DNA of 5,947 bases from Spirochaetota bacterium (lineage in GTDB: Bacteria; Spirochaetota; UBA12135; COTS27), in the NCBI GenBank assembly GCA_030621685.1, contig JAUXHF010000132.1, positions 1 through 5,947 on the forward strand, written 5' to 3'. This document shows positions 1-3,963 of this stretch, one piece after another (within the stretch, counting starts at the first letter, position 1; each line of letters starts with the position of its first letter). The notes beneath the pieces are model-generated. The model was not told where the DNA came from, did not search any database, and saw only the letters and a program-made list of their open reading frames with translations. A program made the position numbers and the translations under genes.

Positions 1-45
1 CATCTTTGTAGTATCGGCAGATGCATAGATGATATTAACCAGCAT
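1..45 (-). CDS. Possible 5' end of a leftward gene (partial)
   Basis: Reading leftward from ATG at 45, fifteen codons are open to the window edge (MLVNIIYASADTTKM). An in-frame stop at 54-52 lies just upstream, so a true gene would have to start at this ATG or at the adjacent GTG (48-46). No convincing Shine-Dalgarno precedes it. The pattern of a short beta strand (VNIIYAS) followed by a small polar loop recalls the start of flavodoxin-like folds, but this is too short to trust. A forward frame is also open from 1 to the TAA at 55-57, so the alternative is the last 18 codons of a rightward gene. Fifteen open codons are not evidence of coding by themselves. Confidence 0.22.
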   Translation of the reverse strand, partial: MLVNIIYASADTTKM

Positions 46-427
46 CACTACTTATAAATTCTACTTATTCAGTTATACTGCTTACAAATGGTTTGGGTTT
101 GGTTTTTCTTCTCTGCCTAGCACAAGATTATTTCTCGCTCTGCCATGTTAGGTTAGCGCCCAAAGAAGATGATGCGGCCTGTTATCCTCCTGCTGTTTTC
201 ATCTTGCCCTAAAAAATTTCTTTTAGAATTTCTTTTATTTACTAACGTAGCCCCAACGAGGCCCAACAAGGCCTAAACCTTTCATTCATAAGGTCATCTT
301 ATATTGAAATTCCATATGAGCAAAATTTTAAACCGCTAGCAAAGAAAACCACTAAAAAACGCTTTACTTTTAGCAGTTTTTTTGTTATTTATAGCATAAT
401 ATTAAGGTTGCACCGCAGGACAAAGCC
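46..427. other. Non-coding region with small repeats
   Basis: No convincing gene is seen in these 382 bases. The stretch contains an 11-mer (AATTTCTTTTA) repeated at 215-225 and 227-237. It also contains a 10-bp tandem repeat with one mismatch, CCCAACGAGG at 252-261 and CCCAACAAGG at 262-271. A hairpin followed by T residues lies at 354-383. An AGGAGG-like string read leftward near 185-190 is not followed by a usable start codon. The promoter of the 428 gene should lie here; the A+T-rich block at 390-403 contains CATAAT, but no matching -35 box is found at normal spacing. Confidence 0.6.
354..383. terminator. Weak bidirectional hairpin/T-tract
   Basis: The arms AAAAAACGCT (354-363) and AGCAGTTTTTT (372-382) pair with one bulged A around an 8-nt loop. 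A run of seven T (377-383) follows on the + strand, and the A run gives a matching T-tract on the - strand. The core is only four G-C/A-T pairs plus A-T pairs, so as an intrinsic terminator it is weak. There is no rightward gene upstream inside the window for it to end. It could therefore terminate a small transcript from 58-353, act as an attenuator ahead of the 428 gene, or be chance. Confidence 0.35.
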
Positions 428-763
428 ATGAAACAAAATGAACTTGAACGTAAAGAACGAGAGCTTCGCAAAGAAGTAAAACGCTCGCAGAAAATATCAA
501 ATAAAAAAACCAAAGATTCTCTAGAAGAAGGGCCTAGAATATCCAGCAGTGAGGCTTTCTCTCGGCTTGTTGCCACGTTCAGGCATGACGATACAGAAAT
601 TTACAATATCAAGAATAATGAGACTATTCTTGAGCTGCTCTTAGAAATGCAGGTGAGCTTCTCCGCCAAACAAATAGAAGGCATTATCCGTAGGGCTATA
701 CGAAAAACAAAAATTTCTAACAAACAAGAAGCCTTTAGCGATGTCGCTGCTATGCTAAACTAA
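428..763 (+). CDS. Small basic hypothetical protein, 111 aa
   Basis: I do not recognise this protein. The start ATG at 428 is supported by AGGA at 417-420 with a 7-nt spacer. Residues 1-35 are strongly charged, rich in Lys, Arg and Glu with many Lys-Lys and Arg-Glu pairs, and should be a basic helix or short coiled coil. The remaining ~75 residues look like a compact helical domain (SEAFSRLVATFR near 41-52; ILELLLEMQ near 67-75; a basic segment IEGIIRRAIRKTK near 83-95). There is no signal peptide, membrane helix or cysteine, so it is probably cytoplasmic. A nucleic-acid-binding or adaptor role would fit the charge but is only a guess. The same reading frame stays open after its TAA as far as 940. 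The next enzyme gene lies 173 nt downstream with no obvious terminator between, so co-transcription is possible. Confidence 0.75.
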   Translation: MKQNELERKERELRKEVKRSQKISNKKTKDSLEEGPRISSSEAFSRLVATFRHDDTEIYNIKNNETILELLLEMQVSFSAKQIEGIIRRAIRKTKISNKQEAFSDVAAMLN

Positions 764-787
764 GTACCTTGGCTTCCCAATACGAAT

Positions 788-940
788 ATGATTAAGGGCA
801 GTATTCAAAGAAGAACATATTCCCAGGTTAGTTTACAGGCTGCAATAAACATGCTCATCACCAATGCTTTCTTTTGGGGCTTTCGTATGTTGCTTTTAAA
901 GATAGCCAATCGCCTCTCGATAGCCAATCGCCTCTCATGA
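788..940 (+). CDS. Possible short leader ORF overlapping the next gene
   Basis: From ATG 788 a 50-codon frame runs to TGA 938-940. Internal ATGs at 851 (29 codons) and 887 (17 codons) are alternative starts. The TGA overlaps the ATG of the downstream peptidase gene at 937 (ATGA), the classical arrangement for translational coupling, which would explain why that gene has no Shine-Dalgarno of its own. The C-terminus reads IANRLSIANRLS because it spans two 18-bp tandem repeats. None of the starts has a good ribosome site: there is nothing before 788, CAGG 11 nt before 851, and GGGG 7 nt before 887. No homology is recognised. It may be a leader peptide or a chance ORF. Confidence 0.3.
   Translation: MIKGSIQRRTYSQVSLQAAINMLITNAFFWGFRMLLLKIANRLSIANRLS
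901..936 (+). repeat. Two perfect tandem 18-bp repeats
   Basis: The 18-bp unit GATAGCCAATCGCCTCTC occurs at 901-918 and again without change at 919-936, immediately before ATG 937. Its GCCAATC core appears a third time at 944-950 inside the downstream gene. Since 18 is divisible by three, a change in copy number would keep every overlapping frame intact. The perfect identity suggests a recent slip-strand duplication. Confidence 0.9.
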
Positions 941-2061
941 CAGGCCAATCAAGACTTTCTTCGGCGTTAAGCATTGATGAAGAAAACATCAAAAAGATAT
1001 TCATCGATCTGCTGAATATTCCCTCGCCTTCTTTCCACGAAAAGCAAATATACAATCACATTAAACAGCAAATACAGGATTCTCAACAAAACATAGTATT
1101 GCTAAGCAAGGGCCATTCACTTATTGCCATGCCCAATATCTACCCCAGCGCTAGAAAAACGAGGAAGCATATTGTACTTGTTGGTCATACCGATGTAGTC
1201 CCCAAACACTTTAAGGCCTATCAAGATAAAGACAGGATCCACGGAGCTGGAGCTTCTGATATGCAGGCCAGTCTTAGTGTTTTCTTATACTTACTCAAAG
1301 AAAAACTCGCCTTGGTGAGTGAACACTACCGGCTGTCTTTTATATTTTATAGCGCTGAAGAAACTGCCAACATTGAAGATAACGGCCTGTATCAACTCAT
1401 AAAGGTTTTTCCGAATTTTTTTAAAACTATAGATTTAGCTCTTGTCGCAGAGCCTACAGATAATAAAATCCAGCTGGGCTGCATGGGCAGCCTCCATGCC
1501 AAAATTGTTTTTCAAGGCAAGCCTGCCCATTCGGCCAGGCCCTGGCATGGGCAAAATGCTTTGTATAAAGCCCTACCCTTCATACAAAACATGAGTCTCG
1601 TAAAACCCGAAAAATACAGCTATAAAAATCTTAGTTTTTATGATGTCATGAGCATAACAGAAAGCTCTAGTTCTAGCGGAAAAACTACTGTTCCGCAAAC
1701 ATGGTCAGCCAACGTAAACTTTCGTTTTGCCCCCCATTATAGCAGATATCAGGCAGAAAAAGCCTTCCTCAAAAAACTAGAGGCTTGCGGAGCAGCGCCA
1801 GAAAATATTGAAATCACCTCATTCTCACCTGCAGGAAAGATTATAGAAAGCCCCTTACTTCGGCAATTTCTTACAACCTTGGATATCCCCCAAGAAGCAA
1901 AACAAGCATGGACAGATATTGCCCAATTCAGCGCCTTAGGCCTGCCCAGCTTCAACTACGGCCCGGGTATTGTGGCGCAATGCCATACAGAAAATGAATA
2001 TGCCAAATTATCAGATATAATGCTTTATACAAAAAACCTCATACGCCTACTGGCAAAATAA
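937..2061 (+). CDS. dapE: M20-family zinc peptidase, DapE-like (374 aa)
   Basis: This is a di-zinc M20 hydrolase, most like succinyl-diaminopimelate desuccinylase, which releases succinate and LL-diaminopimelate in lysine and cell-wall synthesis in the cytoplasm. Numbered from ATG 937, the family motifs are: GHTDVVP at 83-89 (zinc His84), GASDMQ at 105-110 (bridging Asp108), AEET at 140-143 (catalytic Glu141 and zinc Glu142), AEPTD at 171-175 (zinc Glu172), PAHSARP at 197-203 (His198 of the lid/dimer domain), NYGPG at 340-344 and CHTENEY at 349-355 (zinc His350). The usual GRGASDMK is here GAGASDMQ. Length is normal for the family. The start is uncertain: the frame is open from an earlier TTG at 874 (395 aa), but ATG 937 places 12 residues before the conserved first helix, as in relatives. 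Neither start has a Shine-Dalgarno, whereas ATG 937 overlaps an upstream stop (ATGA). The substrate could instead be another N-acyl amino acid, such as acetyl-ornithine. Confidence 0.85.
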   Translation: MTGQSRLSSALSIDEENIKKIFIDLLNIPSPSFHEKQIYNHIKQQIQDSQQNIVLLSKGHSLIAMPNIYPSARKTRKHIVLVGHTDVVPKHFKAYQDKDRIHGAGASDMQASLSVFLYLLKEKLALVSEHYRLSFIFYSAEETANIEDNGLYQLIKVFPNFFKTIDLALVAEPTDNKIQLGCMGSLHAKIVFQGKPAHSARPWHGQNALYKALPFIQNMSLVKPEKYSYKNLSFYDVMSITESSSSSGKTTVPQTWSANVNFRFAPHYSRYQAEKAFLKKLEACGAAPENIEITSFSPAGKIIESPLLRQFLTTLDIPQEAKQAWTDIAQFSALGLPSFNYGPGIVAQCHTENEYAKLSDIMLYTKNLIRLLAK

Positions 2062-2070
2062 AAATTAAAT

Positions 2071-2107
2071 ACTATAAATTAACACCATACTATATAATTA
2101 ACACCAT
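2071..2107. repeat. Imperfect tandem repeat ahead of the dsbA-like gene
   Basis: ACTATAAATTAACACCAT (2071-2088) is followed directly by ACTATATAATTAACACCAT (2089-2107), a copy with one inserted base. The second copy contains TATAAT at 2093-2098, which could be a -10 box for the downstream gene, but no -35-like sequence is found 16-18 bp before it. TATACT at 2113-2118 is another candidate -10. The repeat could be a regulator-binding site or simply a duplication in A+T-rich spacer DNA. Confidence 0.6.
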
Positions 2108-2173
2108 AAATATATACTCCATACGTTCAAAACATATAGCAACTAAGATAGACAACAATATAGGAAGTCCAAC

Positions 2174-2833
2174 ATGAAAAACACGAAACTCATTATAATG
2201 CTAACCGCAGGCCTCGTGCTGATAGTCGGGGTAGTTCTTTTTCAGCAAACCTCTGCCAGCTCTAACGCCTCAGCTAGCTCTTTAGATTGGCAAACCGTTA
2301 CCGATGACGAACTTAGCATTGGCAATCCCGATGCAAGCGTAATTATTATTGAATATGTAGATTTGCAGTGTCCGGCCTGTTACCAATTCCATCAAGTACT
2401 CAGCTCATCTTGGAGAATTATTAAAGACGATGTAAAAGTCGTCTTTCGCCACTATCCTTTACCGCATATACACCCCCATGCCACCAAAGCTGCCGAGTAT
2501 GTAGAAGCCGCTAAAAAACAAGGCAAGGGCTATGAGCTTTTAGATAGCATAGTATCCGGCCAACGTTCTTGGGAGAGAAAAAGCCAAGGGCAAGCCTTTT
2601 TGACTTTTGAAAATTACGCCAAAAGCCTAGGCCTTGACGTAGAAAAGTTGAAAAAAGATGCTGCTACTTCTAAGGTTATTGACCTAGGCAAACGCTACCT
2701 TTCACATGGCGATGCCGTTCCTATTCGTGGCACCCCAACTATAGCCATCAACGGCAAAGTAGTACCTACCCCGGCAGATGGCAAAAAACTTTATAGCCTT
2801 GTGCAAGAAGCAAAGCAAGCAGCAAGAAAATAA
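2174..2833 (+). CDS. DsbA-like thiol-disulfide oxidoreductase, 219 aa
   Basis: This is a thioredoxin-fold protein of the DsbA family (Thioredoxin_4 type), expected to form or rearrange disulfide bonds in exported proteins. The start ATG is set by AGGAAG (2162-2167) with a 6-nt spacer. Residues 1-5 (MKNTK) are basic and residues 6-23 are a hydrophobic helix. A Ser/Ala-rich linker follows (about 27-36), indicating an N-terminal anchor or a signal peptide cut near there. No lipobox cysteine is present, so it is not a lipoprotein. The fold begins at VIIIEYVDLQ, the active site is CPAC at 66-69, FRHYPLPHIHPHA at 91-103 is the family-typical loop, and GTPT at 186-189 supplies the cis-proline (188). 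The two active-site cysteines are the only ones. No DsbB or VKOR partner lies in the window. The gene ends 3 nt from the stop of the convergent gene. Oxidase, isomerase or reductase activity cannot be told apart from sequence alone. Confidence 0.88.
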   Translation: MKNTKLIIMLTAGLVLIVGVVLFQQTSASSNASASSLDWQTVTDDELSIGNPDASVIIIEYVDLQCPACYQFHQVLSSSWRIIKDDVKVVFRHYPLPHIHPHATKAAEYVEAAKKQGKGYELLDSIVSGQRSWERKSQGQAFLTFENYAKSLGLDVEKLKKDAATSKVIDLGKRYLSHGDAVPIRGTPTIAINGKVVPTPADGKKLYSLVQEAKQAARK

Positions 2834-2853
2834 TTCTTAAGAATTCTTGCTGC
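2819..2853. terminator. Convergent hairpin over both stop codons
   Basis: GCAGCAAGAA (2819-2828) and TTCTTGCTGC (2844-2853) form a perfect 10-bp stem. Its 15-nt loop holds the TAA of the rightward gene and the stop of the leftward gene. A perfect 14-bp palindrome, AATTCTTAAGAATT (2832-2845), is a competing fold. Neither strand has a proper T-tract after the stem, so this is not a textbook intrinsic terminator. Its position between two converging genes and its symmetry still suggest a bidirectional transcript end or 3'-end stabiliser. Confidence 0.45.
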
Positions 2854-3442
2854 CCGGCATGGCTTTACGTAGTTTTTTCTCGATATCTGCTTTGTAACTA
2901 CGAATATTAAGATTCTTATTAAGAATATCTTGTAACAGCTGTTTCACCTCGCCTTTCTGCATGATTCCTTCAATAAGTTCCTGCCTTTTCTCGATATCTA
3001 GACTTGTTTTCAACCTAGCCTTATTGTTTTGTTTTGCTTCGATATCATTGGCTGTTCTTTGAAGAACCTCTTGCAGAAGTTCATTTTCTATAAGCAAAGC
3101 ATAGATAATTTCTGAACGTTTTTTGCCTGCCGCCAAAACGCTGATTCCACCAATACCGGAAATTTTTTTGCGGTAAGTCTCTACTTTCTCTTGTAGATCT
3201 GTTATTTCTTTGTTAAGGGTTACTACCTTCTTATCAAGATTCTTTTTTTCGCCATCTAAAATATTTTTTAGGCTTTTTTGAACGGTCTCTTGTTGATGTT
3301 CAATTCGTTTTCGTTCTTTGCTGAATTTCACAATAGCTATAAGCGAGCTAAGCTTATAGCTAAGATAAAATATAAGCAAACTTACTGCTGCAAGAATAGC
3401 ATACGCCGCATAAATTGGTAAACCAGCTAAAAAATCAAACAT
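2837..3442 (-). CDS. Membrane-anchored coiled-coil protein, 201 aa
   Basis: I do not recognise a named family. The frame is open further upstream to an ATG at 3490, but ATG 3442 is preferred because GAGAGGA (3456-3450 on this strand) lies 7 nt before it and the protein then begins directly with a hydrophobic segment. Residues about 9-28 and 31-38 (AAYAILAAVSLLIFYLSY, then SSLIAIVKF) form one long membrane helix or hairpin. The residues before it lack positive charge and those after it (KFSKERKR) are strongly basic, so the bulk should be cytoplasmic. Residues ~42-95 are a heptad-rich coiled coil, followed by a Gly-containing break (SGIGGISVLAAGKK, 95-108) and a helical, charged C-terminal region (~110-195). 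There are no cysteines. It is divergent from the giant coiled-coil gene at 3964, with which it shares the anchor-plus-coil plan, so an envelope or cytoskeletal partner role is a reasonable inference. Confidence 0.82.
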   Translation of the reverse strand: MFDFLAGLPIYAAYAILAAVSLLIFYLSYKLSSLIAIVKFSKERKRIEHQQETVQKSLKNILDGEKKNLDKKVVTLNKEITDLQEKVETYRKKISGIGGISVLAAGKKRSEIIYALLIENELLQEVLQRTANDIEAKQNNKARLKTSLDIEKRQELIEGIMQKGEVKQLLQDILNKNLNIRSYKADIEKKLRKAMPGSKNS

Positions 3443-3449
3443 AATACAT

Positions 3450-3456
3450 TCCTCTC
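3450..3456 (-). promoter_or_regulatory. Ribosome binding site fixing the start at 3442
   Basis: Leftward GAGAGGA ends 7 nt before ATG 3442. The alternative upstream ATG at 3490 has no comparable site and would add 16 residues that do not look like a signal sequence. Confidence 0.8.
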
Positions 3457-3471
3457 TTGATATTTTTAAAT

Positions 3472-3500
3472 AGTGTATCCTTAAATACATGAAAACACAA
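3472..3500 (-). promoter_or_regulatory. Candidate leftward sigma-70 promoter
   Basis: On the - strand, TTGTGT (3500-3495) and TACACT (3477-3472) are separated by 17 bp. The -35 matches consensus at three positions and the -10 at four. Transcription would start near 3465 and give a leader of about 20 nt carrying the ribosome site of the 201-aa gene. This promoter lies inside the alternative longer reading frame (to 3490), which also argues for the shorter start. Confidence 0.45.
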
Positions 3501-3559
3501 GGAAAACTCTTGTAAAAGCAAAGAAGATAGCAAAAAAACTCACACTTACTAGGAGGTTA

Positions 3560-3588
3560 TTGACTTTTTAAACTTATCAAGGTATAAT
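3560..3588 (+). promoter_or_regulatory. Near-consensus rightward sigma-70 promoter
   Basis: TTGACT at 3560-3565 (five of six consensus bases) and TATAAT at 3583-3588 (six of six) are separated by exactly 17 bp. This is the best promoter match in the window. Transcription would start near 3595, about 370 nt before the ATG at 3964. It would therefore produce either a long structured leader or a separate small RNA. Confidence 0.72.
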
Positions 3589-3642
3589 TTTCTATTAATA
3601 AAAAATTTAAAAAATTTGACTTCGCTGCTTTCAATGGAAGAC

Positions 3643-3766
3643 TTACAGCTTATAGCTTTTAAGAGCACTCGACTATTTAATCCCGCTCTCGCTCTTAACC
3701 TATGCCTGTCCTTGCTGAATTTGCAATCTAACTTATAGGCTAACTAGGCTAACTTATAAGCTGTAA
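3643..3766 (+). ncRNA. Candidate structured RNA (three-way junction)
   Basis: TTACAGCTTATA (3643-3654) and TATAAGCTGTAA (3755-3766) are perfect 12-bp inverted repeats that close the element. Inside, TTAAGAGC (3659-3666) pairs with GCTCTTAA (3691-3698). Directly after it, CCTAT (3699-3703) pairs with ATAGG (3735-3739) around a small TTGC/GCAA hairpin (3712-3715 with 3723-3726). Together these give a closing stem and two arms. The element lies about 50 nt downstream of the predicted start of the 3560 promoter. It resembles no RNA class I can name: RNase P, tmRNA, 6S and SRP RNA signatures are absent. It could be a small RNA, a cis-acting leader of the 3964 gene, or a short inverted-repeat element (MITE-like) without a visible target duplication. 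No U-tract follows it. Confidence 0.38.
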
Positions 3767-3963
3767 AACGTAGTATAAGCACTTAGTATAATATGAATTC
3801 ACAGGGAATTAAGCAAAGGAAACATTTTGTAAAATAGAATATTTCTAGAAAAAAACAATGCAAATTTCCCAAACATCTTATTTGTATAGAAGGTCAAAGC
3901 ATCTATCAAACTGGGCAAAAAGTATATTTATATAAACAATTAAAGAGAAAGAGAGTGTTATTT

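Larger units (their letters stand above)
3443..3963. other. Divergent intergenic region
   Basis: This 521-bp region separates two divergently transcribed coiled-coil genes. It holds the leftward promoter candidate (3472-3500), a strong rightward promoter candidate (3560-3588), a structured element (3643-3766), and then about 200 bp of A+T-rich leader up to the giant coiled-coil gene. In that last part TATAAT occurs at 3787-3792 with no good -35, and an 8-mer TAGTATAA is repeated at 3771-3778 and 3784-3791. No intrinsic terminator was found between 3766 and 3963, so transcription from 3560 could read into the gene at 3964. Confidence 0.7.

Noticed and set aside
385..576. Leftward 63-codon ORF
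   Set aside because: It overlaps the 428 gene on the opposite strand, has no ribosome site, and its Ser/Phe/Leu/Arg-rich composition mirrors the Lys/Glu-rich sense strand.
764..783. Small TTGG/CCAA hairpin after the 111-aa gene
   Set aside because: There are only four contiguous pairs and no T-tract, too weak to call a terminator.
874..936. TTG start extending the peptidase by 21 residues
   Set aside because: No Shine-Dalgarno is present, the added residues include the tandem-repeat product DSQSPLDSQSPL, and relatives start close to ATG 937. It is not excluded, only less likely.
858..1055. Leftward 65-codon ORF
   Set aside because: It is antisense to the start of the peptidase gene and its internal repeat is only the reverse reading of the 18-bp tandem repeat.
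1749..1955. Leftward 68-codon ORF
   Set aside because: It lies antisense within the peptidase, whose conserved residues flank and cover this region.
3443..3490. 16-codon N-terminal extension of the leftward coiled-coil gene
   Set aside because: A good ribosome site sits at ATG 3442 and the -10 promoter candidate lies inside the extension.
3551..3561. Perfect AGGAGG (3551-3556) followed by an open frame from ATT 3559
   Set aside because: ATT is an exceptional start, the next TTG gives only three codons, and the site lies upstream of the promoter that would transcribe the region.
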